A stretch of DNA of 64,000 nucleotides from positions 1-64,000 of the forward strand of contig JAPDRN010000087.1 of assembly GCA_030247855.1 (NCBI GenBank). Direction: 5' to 3'. The stretch's first letter is position 1. Each line of letters opens with the position of its first letter. Shown here piece by piece: positions 22,793 through 33,709 of the stretch. The notes beneath the pieces were generated by a model, which was given only the letters and a program-made list of their open reading frames with translations, was not told the origin of the DNA and did not search any database. A program made the translations under genes and the position numbers. Source of the DNA: Knufia peltigerae. Taxonomy: Eukaryota; Ascomycota; Eurotiomycetes; Chaetothyriales; Trichomeriaceae.

Positions 22793-24094
22793 ATGCCACC
22801 CAATATTCCAGCGTCGCTGGCCATATACATCCAAGCGTGTTTGGAGTACCGTGCTTCGACATTGATCACATCGATACTGAACACGCCGTCGACATGGCTG
22901 GTTTTACGTATGGTGTACGCTGCGCTTTACGGCGCTGCGGAGGATTCAGCAGCGTTAGGTCAGTACACAGCACCCGGCGGCAACACCACCACCACCACCA
23001 CCACCACCAACAACAACAATGAAACCAGACCAGTGATCTTTGTGAGTCTACTTAGGTCGTTGAGCCTATGGGTTGAAATGGGTAGAAAGGTGGTATGTCA
23101 TTTTTCCCCCCAAGCAAGTGTAACTTTGTTTTGTTCTGTCCATTCTTGTTGAATAGCTTGTTCCTCCTGAGCCACTTCCAAATGCCTTTTTTGGAGGGGG
23201 AACAGTCGTCAACATATAGACTTACAACTCGAGACCACTTTGTTCCAAGGACCCCTTTGAATGGTCGATGATATCATTACTGACCCTATAGTTTAGGGTC
23301 TTGATATACCGTTGCTACTCAAACGCAAGAGCATCATCTACATTGACGGTATGAGTCTCGATGGTGGTGTGGCACCTTCGAGTTCCGGAACTTCAGAAGT
23401 CTCGACTCTACCTACACTCAAGCTCAAATCACTCTCGTTACGTGACATTCAAGAAGCTGTCACGACCGGTTTGAGGACCCTATCTTCCACATCCACACCG
23501 ACAAACACGTCTGCTGCTACTACCTTGCCACGGTCGACAACTTCTAGTGCTCTTACGCCTCGGATACCTCTTCCGCCATCCTCCTCGTCGACCTCGAGAA
23601 CGTCCGCACCGACAGCTACATCCACGACGCCACTGCCGACAACGATGAGCACGAGTGGTCCTCTCATATTCATAGACGGAGTCGACTTCATCCTCGCTTC
23701 GCAACCTTCAGTCACCCCTTCGACGCTCGACTCGTTTTTAGGGGCTTTGCGGACTCAGGGTGCACACGCTTTGGTGGTCACTGGCCAAGCTGATGCGCCG
23801 TTGTTGCATTCGGCTGTATCTGGAGATGGAGACGTTGCTGTCGGGGGGGCAACACCTCTGGAGCGGGCGCATGCACATTTTATGACGACTCAGGCCCACC
23901 AGAGTAGGTGGGTTTGGCAACTTCGCGGCTTGGACACGGGAAGTGCAAAGGACGTCACTGGCGTCATGAGAGTGAGTCGGGGAGGGAGTATGGACTTTGA
24001 CGAAGAGGATGCGGCGGGAAGTCTCACAGATATAGAAAGATTGTATCAGCTCAAAGGTGATGGATCTGTCAGGATATGGAGTCGTGGCGAATAG
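22793..24094 (+). CDS. ELP6: Elongator complex subunit Elp6
   Basis: RecA-like, P-loop-free subunit of the Elp456 ring of Elongator, needed for wobble-uridine tRNA modification. Exons 22793-23092 and 23297-24094 give 365 residues. The N-terminus MPPNIPASLAIYIQACLEYR, with TWLVLRMVYAALYG and VIFVSLLRSLSLWVEMGRKV, matches fungal Elp6. The splice joins this to GLDIPLLLKRKSIIYIDG. The C-terminal half is strongest: LIFIDGVDFILASQP, LGALRTQGAHALVVTGQADA, WVWQLRGLDTGSAKDVTGV. A Thr/Ser-rich insert (about residues 160-205) and an ACC/AAC-coded Thr-Asn run at about 64-75 break up the fold and are probably surface loops. Family assigned from remembered motifs. Confidence 0.85.
22984..23019 (+). repeat. 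ACC/AAC trinucleotide run inside ELP6
   Basis: A run of ACC then AAC codons gives consecutive Thr and Asn residues in exon 1 of ELP6. It is in frame, so the gene tolerates it. Confidence 0.85.
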
Positions 24095-24624
24095 ACTCTC
24101 TGTACGATTACAATAACGTCGAAACGATCCCTACGATACCATGAAGTACTGTTGTTCAACAGTTCGCTACGCTGCAGGTGCTCTTGTTGTTGTTGGTGGT
24201 GGTGGTGGTGGTGGTGCTGCTTCTCCCTCGTCGATCACTATGGTTGAAAGGTTCTAGCGACTTATCTTGGTTGTTGATTTCACCGACTACGAGTTTGCGA
24301 TAGGTGTTTGACAGAGAGTCTCAAAGTGCAAAGTTGCGAAATGGACTAGCCCATGCATTTATATAAATCCATCGGAAGTAATTCCGCGGGACTCGTAGGA
24401 TACGGTATGTCACATAGATTTCTCACACCGTGCTTACAGAGACGTTGTTCCTCCAACGTCGAGGGATAATGTAATCCATTCCAAACATTGTCTTTGTTAT
24501 ATGATGGTCCAAAGCCTTTATGTAATGATATAAGTACGATCAGATCCGTCAGATCGTCATTTTCCACGAGTGTCGCTTCTCTAAAGTGCAGGCATCAAAA
24601 GCGCCTTTTTGTCTTTCATACACA
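24095..24624. other. intergenic with TTG/GGT repeat
   Basis: About 530 bases. A TTG-to-GTG trinucleotide run lies at about 24183-24219, probably in the ELP6 3' untranslated region. No gene is seen. Confidence 0.6.
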
Positions 24625-25287
24625 ATGTCAGACTCATTCCTCTACGAATACCCTTCACCGTTGGAAGGTTATGAAGGTCTACCACCACTCCCCGACGCGT
24701 TGAACGAGGAGGATGGTAAATCTTTCAAGAACTCCCAAACCGGAGTCTTGAGTCCTAGTTACGAGAAATTCACTTCGGGGGTCACCAACGGCCGGCGTGG
24801 AGGTTTCGACGTCCACATTTACTACCATTACGGAAGCGAGTTTGAGAAAGGATTCGCCAGAGCTTTGTGGGAAAGAATCCGAAGGGAATTTCCAGAATTG
24901 AGGTGTGTGTGCACATGGAGGTTTTATGTCGTGTTTAGAATGGACACTTTGATGTTACGAGATTTTTGCTCTTCTTTTTTTTCTTTTGGCTAACATCTCT
25001 TTAATTTTGCTAGAATATATAAACTCTGGGATCGTCCTGTAGGACCTCACACCATGGCAATGTTTGAGGTCAACATCTTTACACCGGCACAGTTTGGGGC
25101 CTTTATACCTTGGTTGGTGATCAATAGAGGACCTCTTTCGGCGTTGGTACATCCAAACACGGACGACGGAGATCACCTGAGAGCTCACAGTCAGCGTGCG
25201 ACCTGGCTAGGTGAAAGAATACCACTCGATCTGAGATCCTTGAAGGAGTTCGAGGAGAAGAATCGAGACCAAAAAGCCACAAAGTAA
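24625..25287 (+). CDS. DOPA 4,5-dioxygenase family protein
   Basis: Small extradiol-type dioxygenase of the family that cleaves the catechol ring of DOPA, also found widely in fungi with unknown substrates. Exons 24625-24902 and 25014-25287 give 183 residues. The family histidines are visible: His64 and His68 in FDVHIYYHYG, His105 in WDRPVGPHTMAMFE and His139 in GPLSALVHPNT. The splice joins EFPELR to IYKLWDRPVGPH, which is the conserved core. The first 45 residues are less conserved. No signal peptide is seen, so it is probably cytosolic. Neighbours (Elp6 and an unknown protein) do not suggest a pathway. Confidence 0.9.
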
Positions 25288-25601
25288 CAAAAGATAATTG
25301 AAAAAAAGAAAGGGCTGATGTTGATTGATGTTTTCCCACAAAAGCAGGCAGGCACTTACCACCCCCTCCATTTACAAACATCTTTGCACCTGTTTCACTG
25401 CCTTCTTATACCTATTCTTCCTTCAAACATTGCACCGCCTCCTTGGTTGAATCTGTCACAAAAGACTTTCTTTTCCTTCTGAGCCAGTTCTCTTGTTGCC
25501 TGAGTATGCTTTGCCGCGCGCCAATTTGCACCACCCGAGGGACTATTCAGTCGACCAACTCGAACCTGTAGTCTTTTTCCCACCTTGAATCCAATCGAAC
25601 A
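25288..25601. other. intergenic spacer
   Basis: About 310 bases, pyrimidine-rich towards the next start. Nothing else is seen. Confidence 0.5.
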
Positions 25602-26786
25602 ATGTCGGGCTGGAAAGTCATCTCTGGCTATCTGTCACCGCACCGACCTGTTGACGAAGTCAGATACGAGACACCCGAACCGACCTTCTCGCCCAGTCCG
25701 CCTTCTGCTTATCTCTCCCAAGATCTCATTTGCGAAGACGAAGAAATCATGCCCCCGCAAAGCCATCAGCCCCTCCGAACCCAAGAGGTACCAGATTCTG
25801 ATTACGAGTCTATGAGCGATGTGAGCCGGGATCTTGTTCGTGAAACCAAGTACCAAAATGATTCGGATGTGGACACCAAAACCACACGACGCTCTTCACG
25901 TGTCATGACGGGCGCTCCGAGCTCAATAAGCGCCACGTCAGGCTCGCAACATACAAGAGTTCCACCTCACACTGACGAGGTAACTCACAAGCCTCCAAGC
26001 CCTTTCCGCACCCCTCTCAGTCGAGGAAGAAGATCAAGTGCACGCCGGAACGAGCGCACGCAGTCCCTTTCTCAACGAAGTAGGACTGTCTCGACTGGGA
26101 GCAATACACGTAAAGAAGCAACGTATGATACACCACTTCTGCAGGCTGAAGTTTACCCATCGCGATCATTGCGAAAGCGAACTGTACAGCAAACAAACCC
26201 ATACAAGTTTGACAAATATCAACATACCATTTCACGCAAGAGTGGTCACTCTGCAGACTCCGAGGACGTAGAAGAAGCCGTCTATGAAGAGATCGAAATG
26301 ACTCAGACGCGACTCTCGTCAAAAAACAAGTCTAAAGCGTCGACTGCAGCGAACAAGCGCAAGCTCAATGCTACGCCGTCGAAGAAGAATGGCAAAAGAC
26401 GTCGCTTCTCTTCAAATGCATCCGTCACGGCTGAGGACAATCAAGTCAACTCATTCGATCCTGCAAGAGTAACTTTAAAGGTGTGGCTCGACGGGTTTCC
26501 TGCCGCTGGTGCTCCGACCACCCTATTTGCCTGTGGGGATGTTGAAGGCTTGTTTGACTTCATTGTAAAGTCATGGGGATGGAGTTTTGAAGGTGCACGG
26601 ATCCGTTACGCAATCATCTCATTTCCATGGCTGAGTGAAGAGTCCAACATTTTGCTGCGTCCTGGACTGCGAGAGAGCTTCACGAAAATGGTGAGCGAAG
26701 TCGAAAAAGCCGAATGCTGGAAGTCAGGCGGGGATGAGGCATCGTGCGAGATCAAGATTACCGTGTACTTGCAGTCAAAGGATTGA
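25602..26786 (+). CDS. unrecognised Ser/Arg-rich protein with C-terminal globular domain
   Basis: A 394-residue single-exon frame. The start MSGWKVISGYLSPHRPVDEV looks like a short conserved head. Residues 60-280 are disordered and basic, with clusters such as TKTTRRSSRVMTG, RGRRSSARRNERTQS and KKNGKRRRFSS, which could act as nuclear localisation signals. The last 110 residues look folded: RVTLKVWLDGFPAAGAPTTL, GDVEGLFDFIVKSWGWSFEG, RYAIISFPWLSEE. I do not recognise the family. A nuclear role is inferred from the basic clusters only. The stop is at 26786, but an overlapping frame (to 26983) continues with protein-like composition, so the 3' end deserves a check. Confidence 0.7.
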   Translation: MSGWKVISGYLSPHRPVDEVRYETPEPTFSPSPPSAYLSQDLICEDEEIMPPQSHQPLRTQEVPDSDYESMSDVSRDLVRETKYQNDSDVDTKTTRRSSRVMTGAPSSISATSGSQHTRVPPHTDEVTHKPPSPFRTPLSRGRRSSARRNERTQSLSQRSRTVSTGSNTRKEATYDTPLLQAEVYPSRSLRKRTVQQTNPYKFDKYQHTISRKSGHSADSEDVEEAVYEEIEMTQTRLSSKNKSKASTAANKRKLNATPSKKNGKRRRFSSNASVTAEDNQVNSFDPARVTLKVWLDGFPAAGAPTTLFACGDVEGLFDFIVKSWGWSFEGARIRYAIISFPWLSEESNILLRPGLRESFTKMVSEVEKAECWKSGGDEASCEIKITVYLQSKD

Positions 26787-27976
26787 ATTATCCAGAACCT
26801 CGGAATTGTACCGAAGACGATGATGCTGTGTGTTACACGCTGATGGATGACGCGCGGTGCAGCGTACTAAAATGGAGAAAAGCGATGAGTGAGGGCGAAG
26901 AAGAGCTGGACAAGATGATATTGACTGCAACCTACCGTGCGGATGCGGATAGAGAATGGGACAAGATGATGACTACTCCATAAAAGAGATGCGAAGGTAC
27001 TGCAGGAAGCTGATGAGTGGTAGAAAAGGCGCAGGCAAGATTTGACAAGCGCCGATTTTACACGCAGGGGCAACCATCAGCTTGGAACTAATTGTCGTGC
27101 TAGTGTGACAAGTGATATGAAACGAAGCTTGTTGACCAGTAAAGCCAGGTCTTTGCAGGGCCACTATTTCCCCTGAATATTTCTCGTGGTAGGAGAAGTC
27201 ATCGAAGGGGCATGTGGTAGAGAAGGGGAGTAGGAAGTTCTTGATGATTTTATTTCTATGAGCATCAGCCTGAGATTATTATATTCCAGTGTCTTTCGCT
27301 TGCTTCGCCTGGTTCACTCGTGGCAATCAATCCCTTGTTTTACCCTGAGGTCCCCTACTCTGTTTAGTTATGGGACTGCGTGGTTGACACCTGGCGATCC
27401 GCCCCGTGCCACTGCTGGAAGCCTGTGCGAAGCCCGTCAGAAGCGGGAATCGGGCCCTTTTTTCACCCAGTCAGGCGCAATCTCTCTGCAGACCCTTTAA
27501 CCACCTACGGAGTCCTGCCTACTTACAACCCAATCCTTATTACCCCATATTCCCTGATTCAAAGCAGACACCCACGGGAAATCTCAGGTGTCAGGAGCAC
27601 TTCTTGACGCCCCTGTCAAGGCAGACCACGGGTACTTCAGACTTCGCTGTCGGATAACAAGTCCCTTACGTCCTTGATAGCGACAAAATACACCGTCCAT
27701 CAACCCTCTACAACACCTCGAACCACCCTGATTGCTCGTGGCGCATCTCACTGAGTCCTCGGCTCGGACCTTCTCCTGCGCTGGCCGCCCCTGCTGCTGC
27801 ACGACAACCTTTGTACGCGTCAACCAACGCCCGCTGTCTCTGCACTCCGTGCCGGCGAATGACTCTCGAATTAAGCAATTGCGACTGCACTCACCTCCGC
27901 CAAACCTCGCCTGCGCATTAATCAACCCCGGCACGCACCTGCCCCGGGACCCTCTCTGTCTGACTACTCCGACATC
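26787..27976. other. intergenic, includes a protein-like open frame to 26983
   Basis: About 1.2 kb. From about 26760 to 26983 a plus-strand frame offset from the preceding gene encodes an acidic, protein-like stretch (CYTLMDDARCSVLKWRKAM, then EEELDKMILTATYRADADRE). The rest, pyrimidine-rich towards 27970, is probably the promoter and leader of the septin gene. Confidence 0.45.
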
Positions 27977-29695
27977 ATGACTTCTCCTCCTCAAATTTCC
28001 CGCAATGAGTCCCAGACTTCTCGCAGAAGTACGAGTCTGGGCTCCCGTTTGTTTCGATCCAAGAGTGGGGAAGCGCTGGGTGACCGAAAGTCCTCTGCAG
28101 GTCGTTTGAAGAAGAAGCAAGGCGAGATGGATGAGTCTGCAAGAATCACCGCAAAATCTCCTCCACGGCTTCCTGGCTATACTCCCCAGCCGCTGGGCAT
28201 CCAGTCTTTTGGTGGTGAGAATTACCAACCTCAGGCACACTCTGGAGACCACATGAACGGCGCAAGGGGAACACCTCCCGTGCCTCCGTTGCCCGATCAC
28301 CTCGAAAGGGAATCCATCGATCCATATGCTCGTACGGAAAGCATGACACACCGTAAGTCCACTGGAGTATTTTGACCTGATGTTAGAACTGACCCGATTG
28401 CTGTACAGGCGGCCGATACTCCTACGCTACCTCCACCGTATCAACGGTCAATTCTCCTCGTAGAGTTCGACGTCGCAAAGATCCCACCCCCTACAATATC
28501 CTGATCATCGGTGCTCGAAACTCGGGCAAGACGTCATTTCTCAATTTCTTGAAGAGCTCTCTCGCCCTTCCACCCAGGAAACAGCCGGCCCGTGCTCCCG
28601 ATGGCGATACGCCACCTTCCTCGGCCCGTCCCAACCCCAACTTTGTTCATCACTACCAGGAAATTGAAGTTGACAGCGAACGGATAGGGTTGACTCTCTG
28701 GGACTCTCAAGGATTGGACAAAGGCGTCGTTGATCTCCAAATGAGAGATATGGCCAATTTCGTGGAAAGCAAGTTTGACGATACCTTCATCGAGGAAATG
28801 AAGGTGGTTCGTGCACCTGGCGTCCGAGATACTCACATTCATTGCGTTTTCTTCATCCTTGACCCAGCTAGACTCGATGCAAACATCAATGCCAGCCAAG
28901 GAGGAAGCACCGGCCACGAAGCTGGTCGACTCGGGAAAGCTCCTCGCATTGTTGGAGCACTGGACGAGGATTTCGACATTCAGGTCATGAAGGCTCTGTC
29001 AGGCAAGACTACGGTTATCCCTGTGATTAGCAAGGCAGATACCATCACCACGGCTCATATGGCATTCCTGAAACAAAAAGTCAGCAGGAGTCTCAAGAAG
29101 GCCGGACTTGACCCACTTGAAGCGTTGAGCTTTGAGGCTGAAGACTCGGATGAGGACAGGCTAGACGAGCGCGATGAAGATGAGAACAGCAGTGAAGCTG
29201 AGAGCGGAGAGGGATCTGCTAGAAGTGATGATGACTCGGAAACGATCCCTACCGCGTCCAAAGCGAAGCGCCCTACGGTTCACAAGCGTCAATCATCCAA
29301 CATGTCGATGGGCGATCCGACTCTCGACAGCGGATACGTCCCGTGGTCAATCATCAGCCCGGACAAGTATTCGTTGGAGGCAAAAGATGGCCCAGTCGGT
29401 CGCCAATTTCCATGGGGATTTGCCGACCCATACAATCTGGAGCATTGTGATTTTGTCAAGTTGAAGGATGCTGTCTTTGCAGAATGGAGGTCCGAGCTTC
29501 GCGAGGCCAGCCGTGAAGTGGTAAGTCGAATTATTGAAAATGTAGAGTTGACTTGAACTAATATGGTGGCAGTTCTATGAGCGATGGCGCACTAATCGTC
29601 TAAATCGTCGAACATTACCAGCAACGAATGGACTCCCCTCTGGACCCCGACAAAGTGGCGGCATCCCAATTACTCTTCAACCTCGAATGCGTTAA
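27977..29695 (+). CDS. divergent septin GTPase (filamentous-fungal AspE-like)
   Basis: Septin of the kind that forms cortical filaments at septa and hyphal branches. Exons 27977-28352, 28409-29520 and 29573-29695 give 536 residues. A disordered Ser/Pro-rich N-terminus (1-140) is followed by a polybasic stretch RRVRRRK (143-149), the P-loop GARNSGKT (160-167), the DSQGL switch (DxxG) and the SKAD guanine-specificity motif (VIPVISKAD). Between SKAD and the last strand lies an acidic insert of about 60 residues (SDEDRLDERDEDENSSEAES). The third exon supplies FYERWRTNRLNRRT, a typical septin end region. There is no long coiled coil, and the divergent core and long N-terminus point to the AspE-like class rather than core Cdc3/10/11/12. 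The class call is moderate. Confidence 0.85.
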
Positions 29696-30855
29696 CAGTC
29701 ATGATTTGTATCTGCTTAGTTCGACAAATTCAAAGTATCTTTGATACCTCCCGGACCGGAAAGAATGTTGTGGCGCCTCCATAGCCCCTTGGAATGCTAT
29801 ATCTTCCTCTTATCCCCCTAGCGTTATAGGGCTGTTCACACCAACCACGGATAGTCACGAGTCATGACAAAAATATCCTGTTCTTTTTCCTCTTGAAAGG
29901 AAAATATTTGATTCATCTTCTTCGGCTGTCGATTGGTGAAGGGCGGAACCGAGTCTTGATGCCTCCTCTGCACGGGGGACGGTATCATTCGTTTAGCGAG
30001 TCCTTTTCTTTAGCACATTCACAAATACCCCCTTGGTTTTGTCCCAGACTGTACGCTTTCGGCCTTTTTTTATATTCTACATAGACAGAACCATCAATCA
30101 CATATCGGAATTGTATCGTTTCTGGAAACAAAAGCCGATGACTTTTTTCTGTTTACTCGAACTCTGTATGAGCATCGGCCAACTCCATCGACGGGAGATC
30201 GCCGTGGTGGTTGGCATGGGCGGGATCCTTTCTCCCGATAAGAACATCTCTGCCCCTGTATCTTGAGTTCGAGGTAGGGTACCGGAGTAATTCACATGTC
30301 TCTTTTCTTCTTCCCTCTTCGCCACCTTTTACCTTTGTCTATTTTGTCTATCTTGGGAAAAGTCACCTGCATGAAATCATACCTTGACGAGGTACGAGTA
30401 GCCTCGAGCATGTCGACGCTGGCGCCCCCCCTCCCCCCCGGGCAAGATCTGGGCTGGTGTGGGTGTGGAAACGCTTATCTTCGGTCTTTCAGTGGCTCCA
30501 TGGCCATCTGCCGTACAGGGTATGAAGTTACATTCCAGAGAAGTCTGCTCGTCGGTTGTCGTCCAATGGTTTGCTAGAGTTGTGTGGATGGGGGTCATGA
30601 CCATACCCAGAGGTACCCTTATCGCTCGTTCTTTGTCTCGATAAGCATCACCCAGTGAGGGAGATCGACAGATCAGTCACCCATGTATGGTGAGAAAAGT
30701 ACTCGACAGGTGGCTGGTACGCGGGCATCATGCAGAAAGAGAGAGAGGTGAGAGATTGTGCTTCTCTGATTCTTGATTCTCGACACTCGACACTTGATTC
30801 TTGATTCTTTCATGTTTTGATATCATCAAGGTTCAAGACGAGTTTAATCCAGGAA
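29696..30855. other. intergenic, no gene recognised
   Basis: About 1.16 kb between the septin and the permease. A C-rich patch lies at 30423-30440. Repeated TTGATTCT-type strings occur just upstream of the permease start (30770-30810). No gene is seen. Confidence 0.5.
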
Positions 30856-33057
30856 ATGTCGGCTGAAACCAACACGACCATGACCGGAGACACCAAACTT
30901 CCCGTGGTCGACGACGACGGTTTACTCGTCACCGCCGCCGCCGCCGCCACCGTCGAAACTGGGTCGGGTCATGGAGAAAGACGAGACGTCTGCAGTGCAT
31001 CCCAGGCCATCGACCCAGAGGCGGAAAAGCGACTCGTATGGAAGTTTGATCTCAGGATTCTACCAGTTTTGGCAATCATGTATTTGTTCAATGCATTGGT
31101 GAGCTCCTCTTTTCTTTTCTTTTCTTTCGTTTCTGGTTTGGGCTTGCCTGCGTTCTCAAATCCATGCCTTGGGGGGGGCATTGTCGAATGTCCCTCGAGA
31201 CAAAATAAAAACTGACTCCCACCGTGGCATCATCAGGACAAAGGAAATATAGGAAACGCAAAGACGGCGGGACTGGAAGACTCTCTGGACCTAAAAGGGG
31301 ACCAGTACAATCTGATCCTCTCGATATTCTTCATTCCCTACGTCCTCACGGCACCATTTTTGGGAATCGCCGGGAAAAAATACGGTCCGAGTCGCGTCTT
31401 GCCCATCATGATGTTCTGTTTTGGTTTTTCCACCCTCATGGTGGTCGCGGTCCAAAATTTCGGAGGCTTGATGGCTTGTCGATGGTTTTTGGGAATGGTT
31501 TGTCCCTTCACCTTCCCCCCCCTTTTGAGCTTGTGAGCGACGAGAGTTTAAAAGGAGACTTTCCTCTCGGCCGAACGTTTTTCTTTCTCTTGATACTGAT
31601 TCTTGGGTCGTCGACGTTGTCAAGGCTGAAAGTGCATTTTTCCCTCTGGTCATATACTATCAGACTTGTAGGCGTTTTTGTCCATGCGTGCATTTCTAAA
31701 CATCTCTCCACCTCTCCCTTTCTCTTGTGCATCTACCAACGACGGTGCTTCTGCTGTTGTCACTGCTTGCTGACCCATCCTCATCCTCCTCCTACTCAGT
31801 GTTTTATCGACGAGGAGAACTCGCTCGACGACTGGCATTGTTTTACGCCGCTTCTTCGATCGCAAACGCCTTCAGTGGACTTTTGGCATTCGGTGTCTTT
31901 CACATCCACTCCGGCTCGATCGCCAACTGGAGGTACCTCTTCGTCATCGAGGGAGCTTGTAGCATGCTGTTCGCCGTCTTCGCCTTCTGGGTCTTGCCTT
32001 ACAACGCGGCGTCGGCGACCTTTTTGAGTCCCGAGGAAAAGGAACTCGCCTTTTACCGAATCCAGGTCGACAGCAGTGCCGTCGTGGATGAAAAGTTCGA
32101 CCTGCGGACCGCCCTGAGCATCTTCAGACACCCCACCACTTGGGTCATCCTGGCCATCGAGATGTGCCTCGGGGTGCCGCTGCAGAGTGTTTCTTTGTTC
32201 CTACCCGTCATCGTCAAGAGGTTGGGTTACAGCACGGTAAAGACAAACTTGTACACTGTCGCACCGAGTAAGTTTTTTTGGTCGTTTCGACCATGCCAGG
32301 TGATGAATGTGCGATGGCTGATGGACTGATCATGTGCCGCGACGCACAGATATCACCGGAGCTGTAATGCTTTTGGTTCTCGGGTTCGCCAGCGACTTTA
32401 CAAGATGGAGGTTCCCTTTTGTGGCTTTGGGATTCGCCTTTACCTGTATCGGTTTCATCATCTATGCATGTGTTGTAAGTTTCCCGCCACAAAATTCCTT
32501 TTTCGACACTCGAGGTTTTCTTCCCTCGACCTTGAAGCAGAAATTGACTCTCCCATTGATGCGAGAAACAGAACGTTCACACACAAATCCACGTCGCATA
32601 TTTCGCCTGTTTCATGATGACGTGGGGAACTTCGGCGCCCAGTGTGATTCTCGACGTTTGGTACAACAATAACTTGGCGGATGAGAACAAGAGAGTCATG
32701 TTGACGAGTGTTGGTGTACCTGTCGCAAATTTGATGGGTGTAGTGAGGTATGCAGTCTCAGTCTTCCCTATTCTCACCCTTTTGACGCCTCTGGCTCACC
32801 ATTTTTCTTCTCAATTTTCTTCTTCTAGCTCCAACATTTTCCAAGATCGAGATGCACCCAAATACCTCCCCGCTCTGGTGACGACGGCGTGTTTCGGTGC
32901 GGTGGGTTGTCTACTCACACTGTCGCTTGGTGGTTGGATGATCCTGGACAACAAGAGACGAGACTCGAGGACGGGTCGAAAAATTCGAGCCAAGGACATC
33001 CCGACCGAATCCATGAGGGACGGACCGAGTTCGGAAGTGTATAGGTGGTTTTATTGA
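30856..33057 (+). CDS. MFS permease, allantoate/vitamin (Dal5-like, ACS family)
   Basis: Plasma-membrane major facilitator of the anion:cation symporter family, which takes up organic anions such as allantoate, nicotinate or pantothenate. Seven exons (30856-31098, 31237-31497, 31625-31667, 31800-32267, 32350-32474, 32572-32747, 32829-33057) give 514 residues. Family marks are LVWKFDLRILPVLAIMYLFN at TM1, DKGNIGNAKTAGLEDSL, the loop 2-3 region GKKYGPSRVLP, the TM4 region ACRWFLGMAESAFFPLVIYY, the loop FYRRGELARRLALFY, and NYRYLF-like NWRYLFVIEG. The 43-base third exon supplies AESAFFPLVIYYQT, which no single long frame contains. The N-terminal 70 residues are cytosolic with an Ala run. Substrate not assignable. 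Confidence 0.92.
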
Positions 33058-33709
33058 AGCGCATCGACCGCTCAGCGACGCGAAATGAACGGAACACAGG
33101 TGACTGACACAAAAAGGTCAGCACCCGGTGACCGTACACTATACTTTAGTCTTTGAACCCAAGACGTCTCGAGAAGGTCATCAGTACCTTCACAGAAACA
33201 AAAGAAAATAGAAAGAGAAAACACAAAGTACGAGCTCGAATGAATGAGTGAGATTCAGATATTGAGAGCCCATTCCTAACCCTACTCCTATTGCTTCCTC
33301 CTGAGACCCAAGGTAGATAAATACCTATCTACTTGTATTGTTAAACACAACTCTTTTAACTCTGTTTTCTTTTTTTTTTTTTTTCTTTTAGAAAAACAAA
33401 CAAAGATAACATAGCCAGTATTTCTGTCGAGCCCTCCCCGTACCGACGCATCTTTCCAGCCAGCTAAACAAACGCCCCATTTCTCATTGTCGTTAGTCGT
33501 TCCATCGTAGCCCTGAATCACCCTCTTGCCCATGCGCCTCGGCTGATGAAATCAAATAGAGTTGCAAATTCGTGATCCGAAAAAAGGAAAAGACTCAAGG
33601 CACCTTGAGCTGCTCCGAAATGGCCATCATTACAACATCCCCCCCTGCTTCCCATTTCCAACAATCCAAAGGACCCATTCTTCTAGTAAATACCCTTCAC
33701 TCCCCAAAG
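33058..33709. other. intergenic between convergent genes
   Basis: About 650 bases between the 3' ends of the permease (plus) and the MATH/RING protein (minus). It contains a 14-base poly-T tract at 33371-33384. No gene is seen. Confidence 0.6.

Noticed and set aside
23449..23715. Minus-strand frames within ELP6
   Set aside because: They are antisense to the Thr/Ser-rich insert of ELP6; repetitive codons on one strand create open frames on the other.
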